Part shown: positions 1 through 11,260 of the stretch, piece by piece | Position numbering within the stretch: the first letter of the stretch is position 1 | How the letters are laid out: each line of letters begins with the position of its first letter | NCBI RefSeq assembly: GCF_029784155.1 | Contig: NC_073691.1 | Location: 87,985,361-88,049,360, forward strand | Length of the DNA stretch: 64,000 nt | Direction of reading: 5' to 3' | From: Uranotaenia lowii | Lineage: Eukaryota > Arthropoda > Insecta > Diptera > Culicidae | Notes under the pieces: model-generated | What the model saw: the letters and a program-made list of their open reading frames with translations, nothing else | Told to the model about the DNA's origin: nothing | Database searches by the model: none | Translations under genes and position numbers: made by a program

Positions 1-2139
1 GAGTTTATAGAGACTTTTGACTTCTTCCATGCTAACTATAATATGATTAAAACAAATTTACAAGATGTTGATTGGAAAACAATATTCCGAGCTGAGAACT
101 CAACAGACAATCAAGTAGAGATTTTTTACAAAATTCTTGGTAATATTCTCAAGGAATTTGTTCCAACAAAATTAAAGCGACGAACAAATAATAACAAAAA
201 TCCGCCTTGGTTCACGAAAGAGCTTGTGCACTTAAGAAATAAAAAGCAGAAGGCACATAAAAACTGGAAAAAGAATCCATCATTAGTCACTAAGTTAGAA
301 CACCAAGAAGCCAGTAATCTACTAGCAATACGCTTAAGTACTTCTTTCCAAGACTATAATATAAAAATTGAGCAAAACATAAAATCGAACCCAAGAAACT
401 TTTTTAGATATGTTAAAACAAAATTGAAAAACAATAGTTTTCCAACTCGCATGCACTTTGGCAGCATAGAAGGTCAAAATTCCGACGAAATTTGTAATCT
501 ATTCGCCGACTTTTTCCAAAATGTTTACACTAGTTTTTCCGAGCAAGATCGTGATACTTCGTTTTTTAGTTATCTCTCTGATTCAACGGTACTTACTGTA
601 GTAGAATCAATTTCCTTTGAAGAAATATGTAAAACCATTTCTTCCTTAGACAGCACTAAAGGGCCCGGGCCTGATGGAATTCCTCCACTTCTTTTAAAAA
701 ATTTAGTAAATGAACTGAGTATGCCATTATTTCTTCTATTTAACTCTTCATTGAAATCAGGTGTTTTTCCTCAAGTATGGAAAGAATCATTTCTTGTACC
801 CATATTTAAGTCAGGAAAAAAATCTGACATAAAAAATTACAGGGGCATTGCCATTTTATCGTGCATACCAAAACTTTTCGAAGCTTTAGTGAATGAAATA
901 ATATATAACCAAATTAAAACTCTCTTTACCGAAAAGCAACATGGATTTGTTAAAGGAAGATCAACAGCCACTAATTTACTGGAGTTTGTTACCTATAATA
1001 TTAGCTGTATGGATCGCGGTAATTCTGTTCAGGCTTTATACACAGACTTCAGTAAAGCTTTTGACAGCATTGACATCCCCATGTTAATTTTTAAATTAAA
1101 TAAACAAGGATTCAGTTCACACCTACTGAAATGGATAAGGTCCTATTTAACGACCCGCTCACAAGTTGTTAGATTTAATGGTTCACTTTCAAAAAGTATC
1201 TCCGTCACGTCTGGTGTACCTCAAGGCTCCCATCTCGGCCCCCTATTATTTATTTTATACGTAAATGATATAACTTGTCTTCTCAAGCAGTCAAATGTGC
1301 TAATTTATGCTGATGATATGAAGCTTTATATGAAAGTAAATAGCGAAGAAGACTTCAGAATCTTTCAAAACGAAGTTAATGTATTTAACAAATGGTGCAT
1401 TAAAAGTCTGCTCAAACTTAACGTGGCAAAATGTTCAAATATTGTATTTACTAGAAGAAAATGTCAATCATATGAAATTGTCAAATTGGGAGATGATCCT
1501 GTCGAGAGAGTCAACAAGATTAGAGACCTTGGAGTTATATTGGACTCAAAACTTACCTTTGTAGATCACTATAACTCAATAATTCAGAAATCGAACAGTA
1601 TGTTAGCATTTATAAAACGTTTTAGTTATAATTTCAAAGACCCATACACAATAAAAACATTGTACACAGCTTATGTTAGATCAATTCTTGAGTATTGTAG
1701 CGTTGTGTGGTCGCCTTTTCAAATATCACATAAAAGCCGTTTAGAATCAGTCCAGAAACAATTTGTTCTATTCGCTTTACGAAATTTAGGATGGTCTCAG
1801 AGAGAATTACCTAGCTATGAATCACGTTGCCTGCTTATTAACATTGAAACATTAAGTGTAAGAAGAGAGTTTGCTGCTATCTGTTTTGTAAACGACATAA
1901 TTAATCAACGCGTTCAGTCTGCTTATCTACTAAATCAATTAAACTTTTATTGTCCTTGCCGTCATTTAAGAACAAGAAATCTTTTCATTATAACCTCTAC
2001 TCGAACTGATTATGGAAAATATAGTCCAATGAATTGTTTAATGTATAGTTACAATAAATATTATGAGAACATAGACTTTACTATGTCAAAACAGCAGCTG
2101 AAAAAAGGTTTTTACGGTAACAGGCACCGAAGACCCTGA
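1..2139 (+). CDS. Non-LTR retrotransposon reverse transcriptase, 5' part outside window
   Basis: The reading frame is open from base 1 through a TGA at 2137-2139 (about 712 residues), so the true start lies upstream and the first in-frame ATG at 43 is not necessarily a start. It encodes the linker and reverse transcriptase (RT) of a LINE protein that copies its RNA at a nicked chromosomal site. Visible RT blocks are KGPGPDGIPP (about 660-690), KNYRGIAILS (about 832-865), HGFVKGRSTATN (about 940-975), the catalytic block TDFSKAFDS (about 1040-1066), GVPQGSHLGPLLF (about 1213-1251) and YADDM (about 1306-1320). The C-terminal part resembles Jockey/CR1-group LINEs, and no RNase H is present. The endonuclease would lie upstream of the window. 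No frameshift or stop is seen, so this copy is fairly young. Exact clade is uncertain. Confidence 0.85.
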   Translation, partial: EFIETFDFFHANYNMIKTNLQDVDWKTIFRAENSTDNQVEIFYKILGNILKEFVPTKLKRRTNNNKNPPWFTKELVHLRNKKQKAHKNWKKNPSLVTKLEHQEASNLLAIRLSTSFQDYNIKIEQNIKSNPRNFFRYVKTKLKNNSFPTRMHFGSIEGQNSDEICNLFADFFQNVYTSFSEQDRDTSFFSYLSDSTVLTVVESISFEEICKTISSLDSTKGPGPDGIPPLLLKNLVNELSMPLFLLFNSSLKSGVFPQVWKESFLVPIFKSGKKSDIKNYRGIAILSCIPKLFEALVNEIIYNQIKTLFTEKQHGFVKGRSTATNLLEFVTYNISCMDRGNSVQALYTDFSKAFDSIDIPMLIFKLNKQGFSSHLLKWIRSYLTTRSQVVRFNGSLSKSISVTSGVPQGSHLGPLLFILYVNDITCLLKQSNVLIYADDMKLYMKVNSEEDFRIFQNEVNVFNKWCIKSLLKLNVAKCSNIVFTRRKCQSYEIVKLGDDPVERVNKIRDLGVILDSKLTFVDHYNSIIQKSNSMLAFIKRFSYNFKDPYTIKTLYTAYVRSILEYCSVVWSPFQISHKSRLESVQKQFVLFALRNLGWSQRELPSYESRCLLINIETLSVRREFAAICFVNDIINQRVQSAYLLNQLNFYCPCRHLRTRNLFIITSTRTDYGKYSPMNCLMYSYNKYYENIDFTMSKQQLKKGFYGNRHRRP

Positions 2140-2264
2140 CTTTGAAAATGTAAAAAAAAAAAATCATTATTATTAAGCCTATTTGAAAATTGTAATCCCT
2201 AGCTTTAAGTTATTATATATGTAGCCTACAATGTTTGGCGAAATAAAAAAATAAATAAATAAAT
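2140..2264 (+). mobile_element. 3' UTR and simple-repeat tail of the first LINE
   Basis: After the RT stop codon there is a short AT-rich 3' UTR that ends in an A-rich tail passing into AAAT repeats (about 2241-2264). Tails of this kind mark the 3' end of many LINEs. It directly abuts the palindromic element at 2265, so no TSD can be read on this side and the 5' end is outside the window. Confidence 0.6.
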
Positions 2265-2739
2265 GAATTCAATTCGATGAAGTCAACTGAATAATAGAGC
2301 TACAGCTTGATTCGGCCTATTGGTAAGGTGTCGGAGAGGTAATCAATAGACTCGAGTTCGATTCCTGTTCGAGGGGAGGTTTTTTTTCACAAACCATTCA
2401 TGATTGATTTTTTTGATTGTTACATCATACGTCTAGCTAGTAGCATCATCCGTCAAACAAAACACCATAAACGTATTGTATGAGCATGTGTTATTTTTTT
2501 GACATCTACAAACACACCTAGATTATTTTGTTATTGCTATGTTTGATGAATCTACGCCTCACCATTTAGTGCAAAATGCATCGATCATGAATGATAAATG
2601 GAAAAAAAATCACCTTGACTAGGAATCGAACTCGAGTCTACTGATTACCTCTCCGACACCTCACCAATAGGCCAAATCGTCAGATGAAACAAGTCAAGCT
2701 GTAGCTCTATTATTCAGTTGACTACATCGAGTTGAATTC
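2265..2739. mobile_element. Palindromic (foldback) element with tRNA-like arms
   Basis: Two arms of about 120-130 bp (about 2265-2390 and 2610-2739) are reverse complements with few mismatches and both begin with GAATTC. They enclose a loop of about 220 bp. Each arm contains a tRNA-like tract: CCTATTGGTAAGGTGTCGG followed 25-30 bp later by GAGTTCGATTCCT, the latter matching the RNA polymerase III B-box consensus GTTCGANNC. The right arm carries the same tract on the minus strand with an extra 15-20 bp near its outer third. There is no ORF. No clear TSD is visible. It could be a SINE/tRNA pseudogene that became an inverted dimer, or a foldback MITE that captured a tRNA-like sequence. The palindrome is directly visible; the Pol III origin is inference. 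Confidence 0.7.
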
Positions 2740-3009
2740 GTTGCTAGATTCCCCGGCAGAAAACGATCATCGTGCCCCGCCCCGATTAATGGTGCTTATA
2801 CTGCCCCAGGGGGGTTCTCATTATGCCCCTACAATGACTGGTTTTCAGCTTTCGGCAAAAATTTTTAAAATGCATTTTTAAACGTTTTTAACTACTTTTT
2901 CAAGTTTCATCCAATTAGGCAATAGACTATTTTAGTGTATGAAGACGAAACAAGGATGTAATTCACATATTATAGCTGTTCTCTATGGTTAAAAAGCGTT
3001 TTCCTTAAA
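2740..3009. other. Unassigned intergenic sequence
   Basis: AT-rich sequence with a short GC-rich patch (about 2770-2830). No coding frame, repeat ends or RNA gene recognised. Confidence 0.4.
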
Positions 3010-3425
3010 GTGGCCATTATGCCCTTATCTCCCCTAGTGACTACTAATCGCAATGAAAAGCTAAACCTTACGGTAAAACCAAGATCTCGTAAGCTGTATA
3101 CGACATTGTTGACAAAGTTTGATTTCGTGGCAATGGACGACGAAACCCACGACAAGACAGATTTTAGACAGCTTCCGGGACAAGAGTATTTTACAGCAAC
3201 CGGATGCCGGATACGTCAGCTTTGGCGTCTAAAACGGCTTGACACTCAAGGATAACATAAAGACCATCGAAAGAAAGCCCGATTCCGAACGGCCGACGAC
3301 CCTGAGCGACAAGAAGCTCAAGAGGAATACCCAAGGAAAATTGGCTACATCGTTATTTGCACTTGGTCGGGAGATCGTAGCAACCGGCTAAACAGTTAAA
3401 ATGACCCGGCCGAACCCGGCCTACC
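3010..3425 (+). pseudogene. Scrambled Tc1/mariner-type transposase fossil
   Basis: In frame from 3010 the translation contains FDFVAMDDETHDKTDF followed by RQLPGQEYFTATG (to about 3207), which resembles the region around the second catalytic aspartate of mosquito Tc1/mariner-superfamily (IS630-like) transposases. Immediately downstream, in a different frame (about 3238-3390), the translation reads IKTIERKPDSERPTTLS then DKKL, GKLATSLFALGREIVATG and a stop. This looks like the N-terminal helix-turn-helix linker region of the same kind of protein (GSGRP-like motif). In an intact transposase the helix-turn-helix part precedes the DDE part, so the order here is reversed. Multiple stops and frameshifts make it non-functional. 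Family assignment rests on motif memory and is moderate. Confidence 0.5.
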
Positions 3426-5300
3426 TGTCAAGAAAATGCATTCTCACCACAGGTCTCGAACCGGCAGTAAAAGTCGCCGAGGCAGAAGATGAATAAAATG
3501 ATAGCACATGGACTCCAAGGTTTTTTGATACACTAGGTTCTCCGACTTTCACAGTAAGTAGGCGAGGAGTGAGCGGGACTCTCAATGAGTTTGTTTATTT
3601 TTTGTTCAGCTTTTCTGTGGTTTGTTGGTAAACAAACTTCATGAGTTCCGCATAGTTGCATAGCCTACATATAAAAAATGGCTGAATCGGGAATTAGATA
3701 TTCGGTAACACCTCCTGTACATATACACACCTTGATGGACTCTATTTAAGCAAAATAAATCAACCAGTATGTCATATTGTTATTATTAGCCTTTTTTTTT
3801 AAACATATCTCGCCATTGTCAACTTTGTTGCTCTAAACAAGTTCCAGCCTGGAGGTAAGACAAAATTTTCAATTTTGCTAAATCGCATTCTTCTACACGA
3901 ATTCCATTTATCACAGAGAGACATTACCGATCAGAATGGCTGCCATAATGTAGGAGAACCTGAACCGTACTTTCCAAAAAATACCACGAAGCATTCGGTG
4001 AAATTAATGTTTGCCAAAATTACAGCTTAAATCAGCATTGCAGCCATTCGGGAGTATTCTGAGTCGACGAGGGTAGAGCAGCACCGTTGAGTGTCCTTAT
4101 TCGGAACGATCAGATTCCGTATCTGGTGGCAAATTTCCGCTCCGACTTAAACTCTCCGCATTGCATTGAAGGGAAAAACCAGGAGAACGTTCTCACAACT
4201 GTCGATATCTAAGTTATTGTCCATATTCCACAATCCGCAAACCTAGTTTCCGGAACCTCGGCAAATTTCGTAAAGGTGAGAGGGGTCGTTGAGGAGAGCT
4301 CGCCCTCCCCTAATTCTCCATCTCCGTCGTTTGGAAGGTGCTGAAAGGAAAAATCGCGGAAGCGTAAAATTCAATAAAATACTGGCATAAAATATGCAAT
4401 TACCTTACGACCGCCCCGCGCGCCGCCCTCTTACGGTACTGCTGCCTGGGGTTCCTCCTTCCTGTCGACACGTGTGGGGATGTCAAAATCCAATCTGGCA
4501 AGTAAGTACCGATTCGGGAAATTTGTAGTGGAAAGAGAACATCCGCCATCAGACCCTTTACAGGAGTGGGAGGGGGAGGTCAAATTGGCAAATACCAACG
4601 ACCGCACAGTTTTACTTGATACACTGTTTTGGGTAGAGGTGTTTTCAGGAAGCGTAAGTAAAAAGGACACCTGGCGGAATCGTTAATGGAATTATAGCCC
4701 CCACAGGCAGTCCACAACATTCGACCAACATCAGCATCCCCATCATCAGCATCATCATCGTCCACGATTTGGGAAAGGGGGCATTCCGAAACCAAAATAG
4801 CACTGAATCATTATAACGGAAGCGCAGTCAAATGCCATTTCCATCCGTCGCCGTCCGGTGGATAAATGATTGCGGGTTCATCTTTACAGCCATCGGTTGG
4901 GAACATCATCTCCTGCCTGGCTGCCTGACCCAGAGACGAAGGTGGTGGCGTGGTGCCGTTGATAAAAAGTCGTCTCCCCGACTTCCGCATTCCGGGTTCG
5001 AGGAAAATGCAACTCGTCCCACTCGGCTAAAGCTGACGGACGACGGAGGATGTTTTTGTCTATAATAAGACCATAATTGCTTAGCGAAATAACCGGTATA
5101 TTATTTCCGCGAAAATATGAGAAACCCGCAATTTGATTTTCAATTTTTGTAAATAGGCAACAACAATTTTCCAACGTTTGGTTCCATTTGCAAATGCATG
5201 CAATGAGATGCTGAGCTCATAATGAAAGTCAAAAATAAATAAATAATTGAATACTTTAAAGCTTGAGTTAAATACATTATAAAAAAAAACCCAAAACATC
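3426..5300. other. Unassigned intergenic sequence with short GC-richer stretch
   Basis: No supported gene. Between about 4260 and 5060 the base composition is less AT-rich and several short overlapping frames appear on both strands, but they conflict with one another and carry no recognisable motif. A CATCAG/CATCAT simple repeat is at about 4731-4762. The rest is AT-rich and featureless by eye. Confidence 0.4.
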
Positions 5301-5304
5301 TATA

Positions 5305-5574
5305 TAGGGAGGAATGGGGATACTTGATCCCCTTTTCTTATTTTCATAATCACTTTTTGGGAAAATTTTGCAACTTGCCGTCTTTTGCAGTATTTTTCAA
5401 AGTTCAATAACTCGAAAATTAAAATTTTTAAAACTTGTTGAAATACAAGCATTTTTGTTTTCTTCTTTTTGGCAAATTTTCCTAAAACATTTGATGTTTG
5501 TAAGACATTCCTGTTTCGAGAAATAGGGAACGAATCATGTATCCCCAGTGATCAAGTTTGCTCATTCTCCCTTA
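5305..5574. mobile_element. Short TIR element (MITE), about 270 bp
   Basis: The left end TAGGGAGGAATGGGGATACT is matched as an imperfect inverted repeat by the right end (reverse complement TAAGGGAGAATGAGCAAACT), both continuing into TTGATC. The ends are flanked by TA on both sides (5303-5304 and 5575-5576), as expected for a Tc1/mariner-type target duplication. Interior is AT-rich and non-coding. A sequence as simple as TA cannot prove a TSD, so confidence is moderate. Confidence 0.5.
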
Positions 5575-5577
5575 TAT

Positions 5578-5834
5578 GAAAATGGATTCGGGTGAAACTT
5601 GGCAGGTGGGGGTATTGGAAGCCGGTGAAGGTTTCTATTATGGTTTGAGACCGCACCCTCTCACAGGGGGGAGAGGAGGCCTCTAAAACAAAAGATAAAT
5701 GTTTGCATAACTCAAGAAACAATCAAGCAAATGGTACTAAATTTGACATGGGAGGGCATTTGGGCACGAGAAATATTTCTACAATTATTTGAGACTCCGA
5801 GGGAGAACTCTCATACATTTTACATATTACCAAC
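5578..5834. repeat. Dispersed insect repeat fragment
   Basis: A block with purine-rich phrases such as GGGTGAAACTTGGCAGGTGG and GGAGAGGAGG, of the type repeatedly seen near the conserved tails of dispersed mosquito repeats (compare 9022-9555 and 24227-27178). No end could be defined. It precedes the decayed LINE; the LINE may have inserted between this fragment and the repeat at 9022, which is inference. Confidence 0.3.
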
Positions 5835-8800
5835 ATGCTATATGCTGTCTGTTCCGGTGTTTCGAATTCGAAATCTCGCTCTAAGACTTGCAACAAGTTG
5901 CAACAGCTTGTCGATTCAGTTTACGTCCGCAATGGAAAAGATTCTATCCTGTTACCTGACGAACAGCACTACATCCATGTCAAAAATATCGACCATTTGC
6001 ACGAGCTGACAGCACAGAACAAAGAGTGCAATAACTCTTCCGTTTTCTTCGACGGTGTTTCGGAACCTCAACTTTTATAACACCACCGCACTACTCACCG
6101 TCGATGAAACCGACAACTCTACTATGACCAATTTTACATCTCTCCGTATTGGGCATCTTAATGTCCAGAGCTTGGAAAAGCACATTGATGGTATTAAAAT
6201 TGCCCACGATCGTTGTCCGTACCATTTCTTTGTTGTGACTTAAACAATGCTCAAACCTTCCTCGCCCCTCGGACCTATACGTATTCCTTTGTACAATTTC
6301 ATCAGTCATCCTCTGCCAACTACCCGTGGACATCGTAGTAGAACCCACGGTGAAGTGGGAATATACGTTACGAAAGGAATCAAGACGACAATTTTGATGA
6401 AATCAACACACAATTCTAACATCCCGATCAATCAAAGGCTTGAGTTTCTCGCCCTCCAAGCTGAAATCAATCTTTGCAAAATTTGCATAGTTGTAGTGTA
6501 CAATCCATGTGGCGCGAACCCACTTTTCGCTCAGGCATACGAGAAACTTCTTTCTGACTTACTTGCGTATGATTCTGATCGTATTTTCTTGGTTGGTGAT
6601 TACAACATCAACGTAACATCTAGCCAGCGCAACAGAAATTTAGAAGCTTTGAACCGCATACATTCCTACTTTAGTCTCACAGCCTTACCTACTCCTGCGA
6701 CTCACATCTCTGACCGGCTTTCGAGCACTATTGATCTCCTTGTAACTGACCAACCCCATCTCATACTCATATCAAAAACAGCGACTGCAAATAGCATACC
6801 CGAACACGAAATCATCTACTAAGTAACTGATTTCAGAGTGTATTAGGCAGCTCCCGAACACCGTATCATTCGTAAAATACTCATAATAATTCAACACGAC
6901 CTCCAAGTTCACTATCTTACAATAGACTTCTAAAGTGTTTATGATGCAGCGGATGCTGACACTAAAGTTAAACTTTTGACATCATCGTTGGTTACCCTCT
7001 TAGATCGACATGCACCTGAACGTCGCATTGTTGTGAAAGACAAAAGAATACCTTGGCTCACAAGTCGTATTGAACAAGCCATCAAATTACGTAACCTGTC
7101 CTTTACTTTGTACTCCCGTAATCCCTATCGATTCAAGAGGGATCCAAACTGGATCGAATATACCAGAGAAAGGAACAGAGTTAATTCGCTTATCCAACAG
7201 TCGAAGAAAAGTTAGGCTCAGAAAAACTTTTCACCTAACCTACTATCGAATCAGTTGTGGAACAACCTTCGCAGGGAAGGAATTCACAACAACTCAAAGT
7301 AAAAAACTAGCAGTGAAAACTTTAATCCTGAACCCCTGAACGAATTCTTCACTGATGGCCATTGGATTTTCTCAACAACCCAAGCAGACCCCAATCATCA
7401 TCAACTACCAACAACAGCAACGCCTACAGAACCACGAAGTGAACATTTCCATTTCGGAAGCTCAGATGTTTCTAGTGTTGCTGGAAAATTTTCGAAATCA
7501 ATTCCAATGCCACCGAAAGTGACGACGTATCTATCGGTTTCATAAAGATGCTTTGTCCTTTCATCCTACCTGTTCTCGTGCACATTTTCAACGCTATCAT
7601 CGATAACGATACTTTTCCACTCACATGGAAAAAGCTGTTGTTACCCCTATCCCGAAATCTCTCAATCCTGTCGAACCCAAAGATTTCCGGCCTATACGAC
7701 TACTTTCAGCTCTATCAAAGATTCTGGAAAAGATTCTACTCGATCAAATCACCGAATATCTGAACACTAGTCTACCGCCTCTGCCTGCACCAAATCAATC
7801 GGGGTACCGTATAAGCTATAGCACCACAACAGCACCATCAGAAGTGACCCACGACATCTACCAAAACATTGATGAGGACAGGTGTACCGTTATGGTTCTT
7901 ATTGATTTTTCACTGGCTTTCAAATATGTGAACCATCACCTTCTACGAACGAAACTTCTTCGTGAGTTCAGCTTTTCTGAAGAGACTGTGATCTGATTTC
8001 ATCCTTCGTAAATGAAAGATCACAAGTGGTTAAATGTGGGCAGCAGTACTCATCCGAGCGAAGACTCAGCAATAGAACACCATAAGGATCTTGCCTGAGT
8101 GCCTTGTTATTCAGTCTGTACATTAACAGCATTGCCAATGATCTCAAATGCCAATACCATCTGTATGCTGATGATTTGCAGATCTATACTTCCGGCTCGA
8201 TCAACCGCCTCGATGACATGATCACTCTAGTCAACGAAGATTTAACCTGCATCGAATTTTGGAGCAGGCTGAATTATCTACATCCTAATCCTAAAAAGAC
8301 CCAAGCTATCATCTACTAGAAAACAGGTTCACTAACAACAAACAACAACATTGTTTTCTGCGGAGAAATAATTCCAACCCAAAGGCACATGAAAAATGTT
8401 GGGTTGACCATGGACGAGCATCTGAACTGGAATAAACATTGAACGAGGTAGTTTCCAAAGATTATTTGACTCTAACGTTTACTAGCTTCAAAGTAGTTCT
8501 TCCCACTGCCACTAGAATGAAGTTGATACAAGCTGTTATCATCCTGATTTTCTCCTACTGCGACGTGGTGTACTACCCCGGTTTGTCTGCTGCGCAGAAA
8601 AATCAACTTCTTCGATGTTTCAAATCAGCGGTACGATTTGTATACAGTCAACGACGCAGAGACAGTACTACAATTCTGAGAAGCAGAATTCTAGGTCATG
8701 ATCTCCCGAATAGTGACCATCAGCGTAAAAGTTGCTTCATGCGCAACTTGTACCACAGAAACTTTCCAGAATATCTAGAAGAAACAGTACAACGCACGCA

Positions 8801-9018
8801 GAGTGAAAGATCCAGATCGTTAATTGTGCCCCGGCGTACCACCACTTCAAGGTCTACGAAACTTCACACTGGAATAGTCTTCCACTTCAATCCAGATCGG
8901 CGGAGTCTATGGCCGTGCTTCGTCAGTGATTCTATTTTACTATCCTTGACCTTGTACAACAGTAACAGTATGTAACTTTGAGGCTACCGTAATTTCGAAT
9001 AATATACTTAAACTTAAA
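5835..9018 (+). pseudogene. Decayed CR1/L2-like LINE (endonuclease and reverse transcriptase)
   Basis: The pieces occur in LINE order on one strand but with many stops and frameshifts. An ORF-like segment at 5835-6080 precedes the AP-endonuclease start IGHLNVQSLEKH (about 6148-6183). The endonuclease continues in the same frame past an internal TAA at 6241-6243 to about 6822, with HGEVGIYVTKG and the catalytic block FLVGDYNINV (about 6589-6618). A linker lies at 6976-7215. RT blocks follow: VVTPIPKSLNP and DFRPIRLLSALSKILEK (about 7634-7735), NQSGYRISYSTTTA (about 7793-7832), VLIDFSLAFKYVNHHLL (about 7895-7942) and YADDLQIY (8164-8187). A C-terminal segment is at 8439-8975. The 3' end shows a short direct repeat ACTTAAACTTAAACTT (about 9007-9022), like the short tandem 3' tails of CR1/L2 LINEs. 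There is no RNase H. Clearly non-functional; exact clade is uncertain. Confidence 0.75.
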
Positions 9019-9021
9019 CTT

Positions 9022-9555
9022 TTGCCGGCCCTTTTACACTAACTTGATATCTGAAGTCAATTGCCCGCACCTCAAAATTCTCGTGTACCAATTTTCATCT
9101 GAATCCGATGCATAATAACGCCAATATCGCAAAAACAGTGAATTCTATAAGGACGGCCCCTTTGGCTGACTCCCGATTTTGCATTTAATACATGGAATTG
9201 AATGTGGAAATTTTCATCTTAATTCAATGTATAATAACGCCAATATCGCAAAAACATTGAACAGATTCTATGGATGACCCCTTTGGCCGACCCCTGTTCC
9301 TAGCTTTGATATCTAAAATTGATTGCTCGTCTTTTAAAACACTCATGTGAAAATTTTCATCTTATAATGACGCCAGTATCGCCAAAACAATATTTTCATC
9401 GTATGGACGATCTCCTTAAAAAGGGGTCATCCAAAAACCTGAAAACATTTTTCATCATTCCTGGTCCTAATGAGTATCCATGCCAAATTTCAGATCTCTA
9501 GCTACTCAGACGGCTGAGCCCATAGAGGACGACAAACAAACAAACATACATTGGA
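9022..9555. repeat. Tandem ~140-bp units of a dispersed repeat with a conserved tail
   Basis: Three degenerate units carry the phrases GAAAATTTTCATCT, ATAATAACGCCAATATCGC and GACC/GGCCCCTTTGGC (about 9045-9175, 9180-9300 and 9305-9435). They are followed by a tail containing CCAAATTTCAGATCTCTAGC and a run of ACAAACAAACA (9535-9555). Such tails terminate many insect dispersed repeats. No coding capacity. Compare the tail at 27050-27178. Confidence 0.5.
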
Positions 9556-10835
9556 CCAACCCCACCAGGTGTTGCTATTTCGATCGGTATTTTAGATGTT
9601 TTGATTGGTTGCATTTATATCTCTTTACTGATTTTCGCACCCATTGTTGCCATCCAGGTTGATATTTGTGTTTGTTTTTTTTTTTTTTTTGATAGCGACG
9701 ACCGGCTGCGTTGCTACCGGGTTGCTACATAAACGCATCCTGTAACAACCTACTCTGCTCGAATGCTATTTCACGGATCAAGTTAGCGACTTTTGGTGCG
9801 TTGATGGGCTGATAGATATGTTGCTGAATGTACTTGATTCGAGGTTTAGCAACCATTGGTCGGCCTGGTCTAAGCAGTGGTTTTGAAATAATCATGTTTT
9901 TCTCATAAATGGACGGGAGTTTTATATCTTTCAGGAAATTGATTTATAGTAAATGATCTTTTCTGCAAGTTTCAATAAGAATTTTCATCTTATGTTTCGC
10001 CGTTAATGAAAGATTCGGAAAGATATGGAAAAAGTGATCTTTAAGAAATGTGTGAGAAAAGCTTCACATTTGAACGCAAGGGGGTCGATGTTCAAAAGTA
10101 CCTCCGAGAAACCGCTAATGAATGAAGATTACCCACCTTCACCAGAATTAAAATTTCATAAAAGAACCATCTTTCGACGAATACTACGACACTCGTAGTA
10201 CGATCCTCGCAGTAATTCTTCGTGTGATCCGACTGTCATGCCATCGTCCTGTAGATGGGCAACATCAAGCCCGAAACTGGTCGACAAAAAAGGTAATTTT
10301 GAATCCTTTTTTTTTTGTTTGTAAGAACGTTAAGTGTCGTGTCCTGTGAATGATACGTCCTGTGTTAAAAATGTAGAAAATAAGAAATTACAGAAGTTAT
10401 GGAATTCATTTCAAGGGCCTACCTTTTAAGAATGATGAAATTTCAATACTTAAATAATGTGCTAATCAAATTCAAATCATTTTTGAAATTTCCATCAAGG
10501 TGTAGCTAAGCATACCGAATCAGCTAGTAGAAATGATAAAATCAAAGGATGGTCATTTTATTATAGGAATTTTAATCGACATTTCTAGGCTTCTTTCAGA
10601 GAAACATGGAAAAATAACTTAAATGGCAAAAACGGAAACAATGTAACGGAAAGAATAATTTTTAGAAATGAATAGAATAACTCCGTTGTACAAAATCCTG
10701 GAGAAAATTATCCTTCTAAGCTATCCACGTTTATTTAGTCTGTAAAACCTAGAACGGTTTTAACTTTTAATGACGTTTTTGATCATTTTTTTTTTAACAA
10801 ATTTATAACCGAACAAGAAAATCAAACGTTGCATT
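9556..10835. other. Unassigned AT-rich sequence
   Basis: Includes a T-rich run at about 9673-9690. No gene, repeat end or RNA gene recognised. Confidence 0.4.
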
Positions 10836-10879
10836 CAATTGTTAACCAAAAACACTGCGATCAACGACGTCATTGCAAA

Positions 10880-11260
10880 TGAGCAAGTCGGAATCGTAAA
10901 CAAACGTATTTTCCCTCATCGATCGAATCGAAGGGAACGAACGAGCAGGCCGGCAGGACGGGACGATGCCGGCCACGCGAACGGCGGAAGGTCCCGCTCG
11001 AGTCAGTCAAGTCGTCCGTCGTCATCGGATCAAGCGAGGGCAACAGATTATGTGGTAAACCGAAGCGAAAAAGTTAAAATCATCCACTCCATGCTAACAA
11101 CAACTTGGGAAAGGAACGGCGATGCTGCGGCGATTACTCGACGAGATGGGGCTGCTGGCTGGATGATGAAGAACTTAACGGAGGGCGATGCAAAGATTGG
11201 AACAACCGAACAGGTGAAGATAGGTGGTCGGTTGAATTCGATAAAGTAGGGATAGGGTTA
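10880..11260. promoter_or_regulatory. GC- and CpG-richer island, possible host promoter or 5' exon
   Basis: In a strongly AT-rich setting this stretch has many CG dinucleotides (for example GGACGGGACGATGCCGGCC) and patches rich in AACGAACG, TCGTCCGTCG and CATCGG. A 136-codon frame crosses it but has no recognisable domain, and its composition (R, S, G, D) is typical of random GC-rich sequence. The island could be a host promoter or untranslated exon. This is a suggestion from composition only. Confidence 0.25.

Noticed and set aside
4431..5174. Cluster of overlapping frames on both strands as genes
   Set aside because: Frames conflict, are all below 100 codons and show no motif or splice pattern.
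9022..9555. Degenerate tandem units as a CRISPR-like array
   Set aside because: Units are about 140 bp, diverged and without unique spacers, in a eukaryotic repeat context.
10839..11249. 136-codon frame as a host protein
   Set aside because: No recognisable domain; composition follows the local GC-rich, repeat-like sequence.
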